The notes: generated by a model from the sequence alone, not told the origin. A DNA stretch of 26,034 nt from an uncultured Verrucomicrobiota bacterium (GCA_902591645.1 CACJBM010000025.1:1-26034), one strand, 5' to 3'. Counted from the first letter of the stretch, positions 7,440 to 15,208 are shown. Numbers and translations: made by a program.

Positions 7440-9041
7440 CTAAACCTTTTTAAGGCATTTTGTTTTTAGTTTTGCCTTGCACCGTCGTACTCCTGCAAAT
7501 AAAGAAAATCGATTTATATAATAATCGAATAAGATTTTGTTTTCCTTTCTATTCAAATCAATGCCGTGTGGGCCATATGCCTCATCTATAGAGATAGATC
7601 CACATCTTTCTTCAATGTAATCATTAGGTGATAAGAGTATGATTCGAGAAATTGTTGTAGATTCTCCATACCCAAGTTCATTGTTCTGGCCGAATCGGTA
7701 TAATTTATTTTGTGATTGATATAGGCGACCAGCCATTCGGGCAGAAGTTGGTGACATACATACAGGGCTTAGAGGATGGGGAGTAAATGTTTCATCAATT
7801 GTATTTGCGCTCCATAGATGTAGAACTGAATGCGCATCATGGTTTTGACCAAAGAATAAATACCAATGATTTTCGTGTTCAATTAACGTGGCATCAACGA
7901 TCCGCTTTGTTTCTAGCCCTTTCAGAAATATCCTAGCCCCATCTTTCTTACCTAATGGATAAATAAATTGATCAGAATGGCTTGCAACTTCTGGTACAAT
8001 ATATTCAATTTCATTAGAAATGAAGGTGAATGGGTATGAGTAGTGTTTTCCTGTGAACAGAACACGATTGCTATTTGGATTTTCGGAGGTGAACTCTAAG
8101 ATATCACCAAGCCCTGTTTTTTTATCTAGTGCCTCTAACCTAATTTTTTTTAAGTCTGCAGAAAAAAAAGGGTCTGCATAAAAACTATATTTTGGTTTAA
8201 GTTTAAAGACTGAGAATTCCTCTAATTTTAATATATTATTAGTTTCTTCACTAATCCTATTGTTAACAATGGCAACTTTCCATTTCTTCTCGAAAAATAT
8301 CCCATAGAGTATTCTTTTGATAAAGTGTAACCCGATCTTTACGATAAGGTAGATGACAATAGTATTGTTTGGCAGGGTATAAATTTTACCATTTGTATCA
8401 ATTTTGATTGGGCTATTGTTATTTAAATTTAACAATGCTTTTTTCAAAAGATATTTTGAGCAAGAATAGAAATTTAAAGATGTCTGTTTGTATGAATGTC
8501 GTATTAACTTAGTTTCTGCAAAAGCCAATATGTCTCCAGCGGCTAATTTATTTGATAGTTTTTGGACGATGACTCCAGATTTTGAGTCGCCATTAAGAAG
8601 TTCGTAAAAGCCTGCTGGCCGACCTCTATATTTTGATGGATTTCCGTGATGGAATGACAATATATCGAATCTTTCTAAATGCTCGTCGATTCTGAGAAGA
8701 TTCATTCCAAATTTAATAACAATTGAAATGCCTTCGTCTTCTAGTTCCTTGGATACATCTTTTGGAATAGTTTGCCATAACCCACTATACTTGGAATTGA
8801 AGTTGAGAATCTTTGGGCCAGATTTAGAATAAGCCACCTTCCTGCTTAGGCGGTTATTCAAAGATAGTAGACATAGCACATAGTAGAAAAAATGTTTAAG
8901 ATAATGCTTTTTTGTCTTTGTATTTTGGCAATTTAAAATCAGTTTTACATTAAGGATCGAAAAGCTTTCTTCTAAGGCATTCAGTTGCCAATTACATAAA
9001 GAAAGATTATCTAAAATTAATGCGACATTGATTTTGTTCAT
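7440..9041 (-). CDS. Formyltransferase-like protein fused to a GINT1-type domain
   Basis: This 533-residue protein appears bifunctional. Residues about 1-215 resemble the formyltransferase fold (Fmt/ArnA/sugar N-formyltransferase family), with the core SFHHGNPSKYRGRPAGFYEL (129-148), VIVQKLSNKLAAGDIL (157-172) and a catalytic-type Asp at 170. The family's Asn-x-His triad start is Ser-Phe-His here (His 131), so the usual Asn is replaced. Residues about 255-530 resemble the N-terminal five-bladed-propeller-like domain named after glucosamine inositolphosphorylceramide transferase 1: FYADPFF (287-293), YSYPFTFISNEIEYIVPE, VDATLIEHENHWYLFFG and GPHGID. The product could N-formylate an amino sugar, or act on a glycan in a way set by the second domain. 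It is AT-rich, converges on the carbamoyltransferase across a broken gene, and is cargo of the tRNA-Val element. ATG 9041 is taken as the start. Domain calls are from motif recall; the exact reaction is unknown. Confidence 0.75.
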   Translation of the reverse strand: MNKINVALILDNLSLCNWQLNALEESFSILNVKLILNCQNTKTKKHYLKHFFYYVLCLLSLNNRLSRKVAYSKSGPKILNFNSKYSGLWQTIPKDVSKELEDEGISIVIKFGMNLLRIDEHLERFDILSFHHGNPSKYRGRPAGFYELLNGDSKSGVIVQKLSNKLAAGDILAFAETKLIRHSYKQTSLNFYSCSKYLLKKALLNLNNNSPIKIDTNGKIYTLPNNTIVIYLIVKIGLHFIKRILYGIFFEKKWKVAIVNNRISEETNNILKLEEFSVFKLKPKYSFYADPFFSADLKKIRLEALDKKTGLGDILEFTSENPNSNRVLFTGKHYSYPFTFISNEIEYIVPEVASHSDQFIYPLGKKDGARIFLKGLETKRIVDATLIEHENHWYLFFGQNHDAHSVLHLWSANTIDETFTPHPLSPVCMSPTSARMAGRLYQSQNKLYRFGQNNELGYGESTTISRIILLSPNDYIEERCGSISIDEAYGPHGIDLNRKENKILFDYYINRFSLFAGVRRCKAKLKTKCLKKV

Positions 9042-9189
9042 TAACTGTTTCTGATTTTTCCAAACTGAAGTCGCTCTTTATTTTATATTTTGGTGTTAAA
9101 TGAGTTAACACTCATTTGTTGTTTCTGCCTTTAGTCAAGATACTTCAGATTTTATCATCCCAATACAAGTGAGTGACTATATATAAAAA

Positions 9190-9264
9190 TGGTGCGCGGG
9201 GACGGGATCGAACCGCCGACCGACTGGGTGTAAACCAGTTGCTCTACCGCTGAGCTACCCGCGC
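9190..9264 (-). tRNA. tRNA-Val (anticodon UAC), CCA encoded
   Basis: The minus strand folds as a complete cloverleaf: acceptor stem GCGCGGG with CCCGCGC, D arm GCTC...GAGC, anticodon stem ACTGG/CCAGT around loop TTTACAC (anticodon TAC), five-base variable loop CGGTC, T arm GGCGG/CCGTC around TTCGATC, then A and an encoded CCA. The UAC anticodon reads valine codons. The gene is the integration site of the element to its left, and its 3' half is duplicated at 4456-4500. The copy present is fully intact, so function should be kept. Confidence 0.95.
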
Positions 9265-9274
9265 TCTAATAGGA

Positions 9275-9302
9275 TTCATAGATTGATTTTCTATTGAGTC
9301 AA
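9275..9302 (-). promoter_or_regulatory. Predicted promoter of tRNA-Val
   Basis: On the minus strand TTGACT (9297-9302) and TATGAA (9275-9280) are separated by 16 bp. The -10 box ends 10 bp before the first base of the mature tRNA at 9264. Both boxes and the spacing fit a housekeeping sigma-70 promoter. It lies outside the integrated element, so tRNA expression is preserved. Confidence 0.6.
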
Positions 9303-9392
9303 CAAAGAAGAAACCAGCATTCAATTTTCTCAAATGTCAGTGAAGAGTTTAATTTCAAATTTAGGGTCATAACCGGTTGCTATATTCCATAG

Positions 9393-10832
9393 TTACGGCT
9401 TGGCTGGCTCGCGGCTATTTTCTTTGACATAAGTAATATGTTTTTCACCTAGAGCTTGTAGATTCTCTACTATGTCTGGATGTTTTCCGGACAGATTTGA
9501 TTTCTGGCTAATGTCCTTTTCTAAATCGAAAAGTGCTATACCAGTCTTTTTTTGTTGATATTTTCCTGGGATTCCGCCTGTTCCCGGTTTTCCGTTGAGG
9601 CTACGGTAACTGTGGGGAAAGTGAAGACTCCAATTGTCTTTTCTGACGGCATGGAGATTTTTTCCCCAATAAAAATAATAGGCCTCGTGAGGGCTCTTTG
9701 CATTTTTTGCACCTTTAATTAGAGGCCAGATATTTTTCCCATCAATTTTATGATTGGGCAGTTTGGCTCCGGTGATTTGTGCTATCGTTGGCAAAATATC
9801 TATAGTCATTGCCGGTTCTGAACATACAGTTGAAGGCGGTATTTTCTCTGGCCAGCGCATAATGCATGGGACCCGCACTCCTCCTTCCCACGCTGTACCT
9901 TTTCCTTCGCGCAAGGGTTTAGCTGAACCTGCATGATCTCCATAACTTAACCAGGGTCCATTGTCTGTCGTGAAAATAACAAGGGTGTTTTTATCTATTT
10001 TATTTTCTTTAAGAGATGCGAGAATCTGACCCACGGACCAATCAATTTCCCACATCACATCTGCATATAAACCGTTTTTGGTCTTGTTATTATTTTCTTT
10101 AGAAACAAAGAGAGGCACATGAGGCATGCTGTGTGCTAAGTAAAGAAAGAAAGGCTTGTCTTTGTACCGCTCAATGAAGTTAACAGCACGTTTCGTATAA
10201 TCAGTAGTGAGTCGTTTCTGTTCTTCAGGTGTAACCTCTTTGTCGATGATTCTGTCTCCTTCAATCATTGGCAAGTTGGGCCATTTCTTTAGCCGTTCTT
10301 TTAATGGTAGGTGCCGGACTCCGGGGTGGTGCGGCCACATATCATTCGAGTAAGGTAAGCCGTAATATTCATCGAATCCGTGATGAATGGGAAGTGAAGA
10401 TTTATGATCTCCTAAGTGCCACTTACCAAACATTCCGGTAGAGTATCCTTTATTTTTAAGTAGTTCAGGGATTAATATCTCGTTTGGATTAATTCCGTGC
10501 CTAGATTTCGGCCCTGGTGCTCCAAGCATTCCAATTCGGTTTGGATAACAGCCTGTGAGAAGTGCTGCACGGGATGCTCCACAAACGGCTTGAGCGACAT
10601 AAAAGTCTGTAAATTTGCGACCCTCTGTTGCCATACGATCAAGGTTAGGGGTCTTATGGTTTTTGGCCCCGAAGCATCCAATATCTGCATAACCTTGATC
10701 GTCCGTGAAGATGATTACTATGTTTGGCTTAGATAATGAATAAGCGTGAGAAGAAAAAATAAGAATAAAGAAAGTGATGAGATAATGTAAGGAGTTCAAA
10801 GTGAAGTAATGATTTAAAGTGATGTTTGTCAC
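9393..10832 (-). CDS. Type I (formylglycine-dependent) sulfatase, exported
   Basis: Family S1 sulfatases hydrolyse sulfate esters, often from sulfated polysaccharides, using a Cys or Ser converted to formylglycine. The 479-residue protein begins with a hydrophobic export signal (about residues 12-32), so it should act in the periplasm or outside. The mature part opens with the metal-site block [17 protein letters not shown] (Asp 44, Asp 45). The activation motif is [11 protein letters not shown] with Cys 84, a C-x-A-x-R variant of the usual C-x-P-x-R. Lys 137 and His 139 are in GKWHLG, and TTDNGPW completes the metal site. Start: GTG at 10832, 17 bp after the stop of the upstream gene; an in-frame TTG at 10799 would give a shorter, more typical signal peptide and is possible. 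It probably forms an operon with that gene. Substrate specificity cannot be read from the sequence. Confidence 0.92.
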   Translation of the reverse strand: MTNITLNHYFTLNSLHYLITFFILIFSSHAYSLSKPNIVIIFTDDQGYADIGCFGAKNHKTPNLDRMATEGRKFTDFYVAQAVCGASRAALLTGCYPNRIGMLGAPGPKSRHGINPNEILIPELLKNKGYSTGMFGKWHLGDHKSSLPIHHGFDEYYGLPYSNDMWPHHPGVRHLPLKERLKKWPNLPMIEGDRIIDKEVTPEEQKRLTTDYTKRAVNFIERYKDKPFFLYLAHSMPHVPLFVSKENNNKTKNGLYADVMWEIDWSVGQILASLKENKIDKNTLVIFTTDNGPWLSYGDHAGSAKPLREGKGTAWEGGVRVPCIMRWPEKIPPSTVCSEPAMTIDILPTIAQITGAKLPNHKIDGKNIWPLIKGAKNAKSPHEAYYFYWGKNLHAVRKDNWSLHFPHSYRSLNGKPGTGGIPGKYQQKKTGIALFDLEKDISQKSNLSGKHPDIVENLQALGEKHITYVKENSREPAKP

Positions 10833-10849
10833 CGATGTTTTGACGATCT

Positions 10850-11689
10850 TTATTTGCCAGTCTCAATGATAAGAATCATTTTTCTAGCAGCCTTTGATAG
10901 CGATAGAGTTTCTTCTTGCGTCAGAACTTTAGGTGAGGGTTGATCCTGATCCTTATTTTCTGTTTCAGGTTCATGGCCGCCCATTTCAGCTAGTAAAATT
11001 TCTAGTTCTTTAGTAAGATTCATAATGTGTACGCGTTGCCGCAACTTAGGTTCGAGGCCTTGTAGCGTTTCCAAAAAATATGCGGTTACATCGGTCCTAG
11101 AAAGTTTAGAGGCTTTGGCCTCAGAATAATTGATTGAGGTTGTTACGGCCGCAATTTCGAGGGCACGTAACCAACCTCCAAGAGCGACTAAGTTGGCAAT
11201 GTCAACATCACGAAGCATAACCATTTCTGCTTCTACATCTGCCTGGGTCTTGGAAAGCTCTTCTTTTAACTTATCCCATTTTCCTAGGACACTGCTCTCA
11301 AGAATACTCTTGGTATATTTAGTGACTCGTTTTCCAGCTCCTAACACTTGTGCCTGTTTGAGGACAGCCCTGCCAATATCTTCAAGCTCTTCAATTTGCT
11401 CAGACTGGACAATTAAGAAACCATCAGAGATGAGAGTGCCAAGTCCAAGTGCAACCAATGAGCGGTCCCTAGAAATAGTCTTAGGGATTTCCCTTTTTAG
11501 TTTTGCATAAGGCAGATCACCAAGTTCATCGAGTTGTTCGAACAGTTTTTTAATGGATGGGGTCGTGAATCGATTCACACCGAATTCTTCTCGGACATGC
11601 TCGTCTCCGACAAGATCTTCTGGTACTTCTTGGGCACTGAGAATCGTAGAAAGCGGGAGAATAAGCAGAATGATTCGAAGGGAAAGCAT
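10850..11689 (-). CDS. Exported protein of unknown function
   Basis: I do not recognise this 279-residue protein. It has a classic signal peptide ([20 protein letters not shown], cleavage likely after Ala 19), so the mature protein should be periplasmic. The rest is rich in Leu, Glu and Lys with heptad-like spacing and looks almost wholly alpha-helical. There is no cysteine pair and no catalytic motif, and an acidic, Pro/Gln-containing linker (about 235-255) comes before a short terminal helix. It lies 17 bp upstream of the sulfatase on the same strand, suggesting co-transcription, although the helical protein need not be involved in sulfatase action. It is divergent from the glycosyltransferase gene with about 145 bp between start codons. 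The intact signal peptide and full-length frame argue for a real gene. Confidence 0.8.
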   Translation of the reverse strand: MLSLRIILLILPLSTILSAQEVPEDLVGDEHVREEFGVNRFTTPSIKKLFEQLDELGDLPYAKLKREIPKTISRDRSLVALGLGTLISDGFLIVQSEQIEELEDIGRAVLKQAQVLGAGKRVTKYTKSILESSVLGKWDKLKEELSKTQADVEAEMVMLRDVDIANLVALGGWLRALEIAAVTTSINYSEAKASKLSRTDVTAYFLETLQGLEPKLRQRVHIMNLTKELEILLAEMGGHEPETENKDQDQPSPKVLTQEETLSLSKAARKMILIIETGK

Positions 11690-11834
11690 AAGGGTTGGTT
11701 GAAGGTAATACCTAATTCTAAACGATTATTGCCTTTTGGGTATGCATTTATATTGCTTTTTGATTGGGTGATAATATTAGGAATTGATCCTTGATACCTT
11801 AGAATTTTCCAATGAATGTTGCTCAAATCTACTC

Positions 11835-13343
11835 ATGGGGCATTTAGCGACCACAATATGGATCATTTGCTACTTTGGCGTTCTGCTGGGCCTGACCGGT
11901 TATGGACTTCATCGGTACTCAATGATTTATCTTTATTGGAAGCATTCACGCAGAAAACCTGAGCCTGCTGGTCGATTTGAACAATTACCTCACGTCACGG
12001 TTCAGCTTCCTATCTTCAATGAACTTTATGTGGTACGACGACTAATTGAAGCGGTTTCAAAAATTGATTACCCGAAAGAACTTCTGCAGATTCAGATTCT
12101 TGATGACTCGACAGATGAAACTCAGAAAATTTGCGCTGAGGAGGAATCCAAACTCAAGGCCGCAGGTTTTGATGTTGAATTAATTCAGAGAGAAGACCGG
12201 GTAGGATTCAAGGCAGGCGCTTTGGAAAATGGAATGCATTCGGCAAAGGGGGAATACATTTACATATTAGATGCTGATTTTGTTCCCGGTCCAGAGGTCC
12301 TTCATCAGATGATTCATTTTTTTACTGATGATAAGGTTGGTATGATACAGACCCGTTGGGGTCATATAAATAAAAAATATTCTATTTTAACGCGTGTCCA
12401 GGCTCTCTTCCTTGATGGGCATCACGCTGTGGAACAAACTGCGCGGAGCCGGAGCGGTCGATTCTTTAATTTTAATGGTACGGCAGGAATCTGGCGTAAG
12501 AGCGCAATAATCGATTCAGGGGGTTGGGAGCACGACACCATCACTGAAGATTTAGATTTAAGTTACCGAGCACAAATGAAGGGTTGGAAATTTATTTATT
12601 TGGCTGATGTGGTTACTCCTGCAGAGCTTCCCCCTGACATGAATGGTTTTAAGACTCAACAGCATCGGTGGGCCAAAGGTTCCATTCAAACTTGCCGAAA
12701 GATACTGGGAAGGGTCTGGAGGAGTGATCTTCCTTGGATTATAAAGTTTGAAGCAGTGGCTCATTTAACTGCGAATTTTGCTTACTTATTATTGATATTG
12801 CTTTGCGTTTTAGTTAATCCGGCCATGCATCCAGAGTCTGGTTGGGTCAGGACTGTGCTCCTTGATATTCCTATCTTTTGCGCCACAACCATTTCGGTTG
12901 GGCTATTTTATGTGACTGCGCAAATTGCTATTAATCCGAGTCCTAGGAAATGGATTAGGGAGGTCCTCTATCTGCCGGTGCTCTTGGCGCTTGGTATTGG
13001 TATGTCGATAAATAATGGGAAAGCTGTTATTGAGGCGATCCTTGGTAAGGAATCTGATTTTGTTAGAACTCCAAAGTACGGGATAGAGAAAACAGATAAG
13101 GTTGTCAGTAAGTCAAAGTACAGGGCATTAAAATCCGTTGCCCCTTTATTTGAGATACTTTTCTTTTTGTATTTTTCTTATTTGGTCATTGATGCTTGGC
13201 GCAATGAGAATTTGTTTGTATTACCTTTTCTTATTTTGTTCCAAATAGGTTTCTTCATTGTTGCGTACGGATCCCTTCGGTATTTATTACCCAATTTTTT
13301 AAATGGTGAAGGGAAGTCCAAGGATGAGCCTCTTGAAATTTAA
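11835..13343 (+). CDS. Processive family 2 glycosyltransferase (CslA/cellulose-synthase-like)
   Basis: This is a membrane-bound GT2 enzyme that would polymerise or extend a beta-linked polysaccharide from a nucleotide sugar. With the start at ATG 11835 it has 502 residues. An N-terminal membrane helix (about 7-27) is followed by a cytoplasmic catalytic domain with ILDDSTDET (88-96), the DAD metal motif at 146-148 (YILDADFVPG), TEDLDLS (catalytic Asp 239) and QQHRW (275-279, the Q-x-x-R-W signature of processive enzymes). About four to five C-terminal membrane segments follow (roughly 310-355, 370-400, 440-490). The reading frame is open to a TTG at 11784, but the extra 17 residues are polar and lack a ribosome site, so ATG 11835 is preferred. 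It most resembles plant-type mannan synthase-like bacterial enzymes. The neighbouring L,D-transpeptidase points to envelope function. The sugar donor is not known. Confidence 0.88.
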   Translation: MGHLATTIWIICYFGVLLGLTGYGLHRYSMIYLYWKHSRRKPEPAGRFEQLPHVTVQLPIFNELYVVRRLIEAVSKIDYPKELLQIQILDDSTDETQKICAEEESKLKAAGFDVELIQREDRVGFKAGALENGMHSAKGEYIYILDADFVPGPEVLHQMIHFFTDDKVGMIQTRWGHINKKYSILTRVQALFLDGHHAVEQTARSRSGRFFNFNGTAGIWRKSAIIDSGGWEHDTITEDLDLSYRAQMKGWKFIYLADVVTPAELPPDMNGFKTQQHRWAKGSIQTCRKILGRVWRSDLPWIIKFEAVAHLTANFAYLLLILLCVLVNPAMHPESGWVRTVLLDIPIFCATTISVGLFYVTAQIAINPSPRKWIREVLYLPVLLALGIGMSINNGKAVIEAILGKESDFVRTPKYGIEKTDKVVSKSKYRALKSVAPLFEILFFLYFSYLVIDAWRNENLFVLPFLILFQIGFFIVAYGSLRYLLPNFLNGEGKSKDEPLEI

Positions 13344-13495
13344 TTTGATAGAAGTGTTTTTTCCTTGTGATCCGGTAATTTCATATCATTGATTCTCTAA
13401 ATTACTTTTGTGTCATCTGGATGCAGTTGGTTTGACAGTCTTAACTATTAATACTAATATGGTAATTATAAGAAAGGCTACTGAGTACAAAGATA

Positions 13496-13522
13496 TTGGT
13501 ATCCATAGTTGGCCCTTATGAT
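13496..13522 (+). promoter_or_regulatory. Possible promoter of the L,D-transpeptidase gene
   Basis: TTGGTA (13496-13501) and TATGAT (13517-13522) are spaced 15 bp apart. The -10 box ends 5 bp before the ATG at 13528, implying a near-leaderless transcript. The short spacer lowers confidence. Confidence 0.35.
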
Positions 13523-13527
13523 TCTAA

Positions 13528-14157
13528 ATGTCTGAGACCCGTATTCTATTGGTATTAGCTGGCATGCTTACTTTGTTGTGCAATTGCACTTCAACCAAAC
13601 TTCGCGGCGACCGTATAGTGGTAAGTGTTTATGATCAGCGACTCTCACTGATTGGCAAGGAAGGGCCCGTCAAAACTTATCCCATATCCACTTCTAAGTA
13701 TGGTCTTGGAAGTCAGCCTAGGAGCTATAAGACACCACTTGGAAGAATGTATGTTTGCAAGATGATTGGTGGAGGTGCTCGTGCCGGAACCGTTTTTAAA
13801 AGCCGACGCCCGACTGGTGAAGTGGTCCGACCCAATTCACCAGGAAGGGATCCAATCATTAGTAGAATTATATGGCTCGAAGGCCTTGATCGGTTCAATC
13901 GTAATACAAAAGAAAGACTGATATATATTCACGGTACACCCGAGGAGCGAACTATAGGAACTCCTTCCAGTTATGGTTGTATTAGAATGCGCTCTAGAGA
14001 CGTCATTGATCTATATTCGAGGATTCGTGTTGGGACTAGGGTATATGTTAAGCGGTCCCAGCTGACTATGACTGAAATGCCGTTAGCGGCTCGTTTCATC
14101 ACTGCATCATTTAAAGGTATTCAAAGTGAGCGGTCAGGCATCATTGGTTTGCGCTAA
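13528..14157 (+). CDS. L,D-transpeptidase (YkuD family)
   Basis: YkuD-domain enzymes form 3-3 peptidoglycan cross-links or attach proteins to peptidoglycan in the periplasm, using a catalytic cysteine. The 209-residue protein has an N-terminal hydrophobic segment (about 5-18) followed by Cys residues at 18 and 20. This resembles a lipoprotein signal, but Asn precedes Cys 20 so the lipobox is poor. The YkuD fold covers about 29-175, beginning IVVSVYDQRLSLI and with YKTPLGRMYVCK in the middle. The catalytic signature is IHGT (His 135) and SSYGCIRM (Cys 151). All key residues are present and the length is normal for a single-domain member. It follows the glycosyltransferase after 184 bp but seems to have its own promoter. 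Confidence 0.9.
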   Translation: MSETRILLVLAGMLTLLCNCTSTKLRGDRIVVSVYDQRLSLIGKEGPVKTYPISTSKYGLGSQPRSYKTPLGRMYVCKMIGGGARAGTVFKSRRPTGEVVRPNSPGRDPIISRIIWLEGLDRFNRNTKERLIYIHGTPEERTIGTPSSYGCIRMRSRDVIDLYSRIRVGTRVYVKRSQLTMTEMPLAARFITASFKGIQSERSGIIGLR

Positions 14158-14247
14158 TGGCTAATAGCTTTTTTCAATGCTCGCAACAAAGGGTATAGAG
14201 AGATTGAATATTTCATTATGCGGTCTAAAAACGATTAGTCCTATGGC

Positions 14248-14275
14248 TTGACAAGTTCTTGTCGTCGTCTAAGTT
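14248..14275 (+). promoter_or_regulatory. Predicted rpsT promoter with overlapping palindrome
   Basis: A consensus TTGACA lies at 14248-14253. With a 16-bp spacer the best -10 is the weak TAAGTT at 14270-14275. A perfect inverted repeat, GACAAG-tt-CTTGTC (14250-14263), overlaps the -35 box and could be an operator. A transcript from here would carry a short leader of about 30 nt ahead of rpsT. Confidence 0.4.
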
Positions 14276-14312
14276 CGCAACCCCCTAAGAAACTGACTAA
14301 AAACCTATTATT

Positions 14313-14576
14313 ATGGCGAATTCCAAATCCGCAGAAAAAAGAGCACGACAATCAGCTAAGCGCGCAACAGTAAATCGTGCGGTCAAAGCTCGTGTTAAGT
14401 CAGCTCGTAAAGCTGTTAATGATGCTATCGCGTCAGGGGCCAAAGAGGACGCCACGTCTCGATTGCATGCTTTAGCTTCAGTAGCGGATAAAGCAGCAAA
14501 AAAAGGGGTCATTCATAAAAATTCAGCTGATCGGTTGAAAGGCCTCTATTCAAAAAGAGTTGCCGCTATTAGCTAA
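14313..14576 (+). CDS. rpsT: 30S ribosomal protein S20
   Basis: S20 is a small basic primary 16S rRNA-binding protein of the 30S subunit body. The 87-residue product has the family hallmarks: MANSKSAEKRARQSAKR at the N-terminus, helical repeats rich in Lys, Arg and Ala, and the conserved C-terminal stretch KGVIHKNSADRLKGLYSKRV. Length equals the family norm. The start ATG 14313 gives the exact canonical N-terminus, and no Shine-Dalgarno sequence precedes it. It is monocistronic by position, with its own predicted promoter upstream. Confidence 0.97.
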   Translation: MANSKSAEKRARQSAKRATVNRAVKARVKSARKAVNDAIASGAKEDATSRLHALASVADKAAKKGVIHKNSADRLKGLYSKRVAAIS

Positions 14577-14751
14577 TTTTATTTAGCTAATCATAGAATC
14601 CCCTTAATTTTTGGCAATAAAAGCGAATCTGGGAAGGTTTTTCCGGCTAAATATAGTCTTTGTTATCTAATTTAATAAAATAGTACTGGCGCTATCATTT
14701 TAACGTAAAGCTACATTTAGATATAAAAAACAAAGTTTTCTTTTAGTTTGG

Positions 14752-14779
14752 TTGATTGAAAGGTTCCTAAGGATATAAT
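14752..14779 (+). promoter_or_regulatory. Predicted promoter of the small zinc-ribbon gene
   Basis: TTGATT (14752-14757) and a perfect TATAAT (14774-14779) are separated by 16 bp. The ATG at 14791 begins 12 bp after the -10 box, so the 5' leader would be only about five nucleotides. Confidence 0.5.
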
Positions 14780-14790
14780 AAAACTTGTCT

Positions 14791-15039
14791 ATGAATGAAG
14801 AGGAGGAGATGCAAAATGAGGCATTAAATGAACGCGCTAAGAGGGCAGATAAAATCATTAGAAATCCTAGAAAATATAAAATTTGTGCTGGTTGTGAATC
14901 GATTGTAGCCCAAAAAATCAATTTGTGTCCGAATTGTCATGCGTACCGGTTTGTAGAGAGCGAAAGCTTGGTAGTTGCTCAGGCTCAAGAACTTGGACAA
15001 AGAGAGGCAAGGTCCGTACTAGGCAGTGATTTTGAATAA
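14791..15039 (+). CDS. Small zinc-ribbon protein, function unknown
   Basis: This 82-residue protein has two knuckles, C-A-G-C (Cys 32, Cys 35) and C-P-N-C (Cys 46, Cys 49), spaced as in a four-cysteine zinc ribbon. An acidic start (MNEEEEMQNEAL) and a basic helix come before the knuckles, and a helical acidic tail (VVAQAQELGQREARSVLGSD) follows. It is probably cytoplasmic and could bind nucleic acid or a protein partner; no enzymatic motif is present. An in-frame TTG two codons upstream is possible, but ATG 14791 fits the predicted promoter better. Proteins of this plan seem conserved in Verrucomicrobiota as far as I recall, without a known role. Confidence 0.75.
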   Translation: MNEEEEMQNEALNERAKRADKIIRNPRKYKICAGCESIVAQKINLCPNCHAYRFVESESLVVAQAQELGQREARSVLGSDFE

Positions 15040-15142
15040 ATTAGTGATTTTTAGTTAATTTCCCTTAATTTTCTATATATTAAAAATTATGAAAATTAAG
15101 TCTTGCACTCAATTATGAATGGGTTTTCATTAAAGGGTGTTC

Positions 15143-15157
15143 ACCCAACAATTGGGT
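15143..15157 (+). promoter_or_regulatory. Hairpin in the outer-membrane protein gene leader
   Basis: ACCCAA-caa-TTGGGT forms a perfect 6-bp stem with a 3-nt loop about 50 bp before the start of the outer-membrane protein gene. It is followed by a short TAAC repeat (15175-15190). There is no U tract, so it is not a terminator. It could stabilise the mRNA or bind a regulator; the role is inferred. Confidence 0.3.
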
Positions 15158-15208
15158 AAACTGTTTGAATGTATTAACTAACTAACTAACAAACAAAAAA
15201 TAAAGTAT

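Larger units (their letters stand above)
4456..9234. mobile_element. Decayed tRNA-Val integrative element with glycan-modifying cargo
   Basis: The interval is bounded by direct repeats of the 3' half of tRNA-Val(UAC): 41 bp identical at 4460-4500 and 9194-9234, or 45 bp with one mismatch including the CCA end (4456-4500 and 9190-9234). The repeat runs from the anticodon loop to the tRNA 3' end, which matches the known anticodon-loop class of tyrosine-integrase attachment sites. Inside are an integrase N-terminal fragment next to the left repeat, a carbamoyltransferase, a broken duplicate gene and a formyltransferase fusion. The interval is visibly AT-richer than its flanks, most clearly from about 7200 to 9190. 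The full tRNA gene is regenerated at the right end, as expected after integration into the 3' part of a tRNA gene. Because the integrase is broken, the element is probably no longer able to move by itself. Confidence 0.8.

Noticed and set aside
11784..11834. TTG start for the glycosyltransferase
   Set aside because: The 17 extra residues are polar and cysteine-rich, have no ribosome site at proper spacing, and come before the normal membrane helix; ATG 11835 fits the family better.
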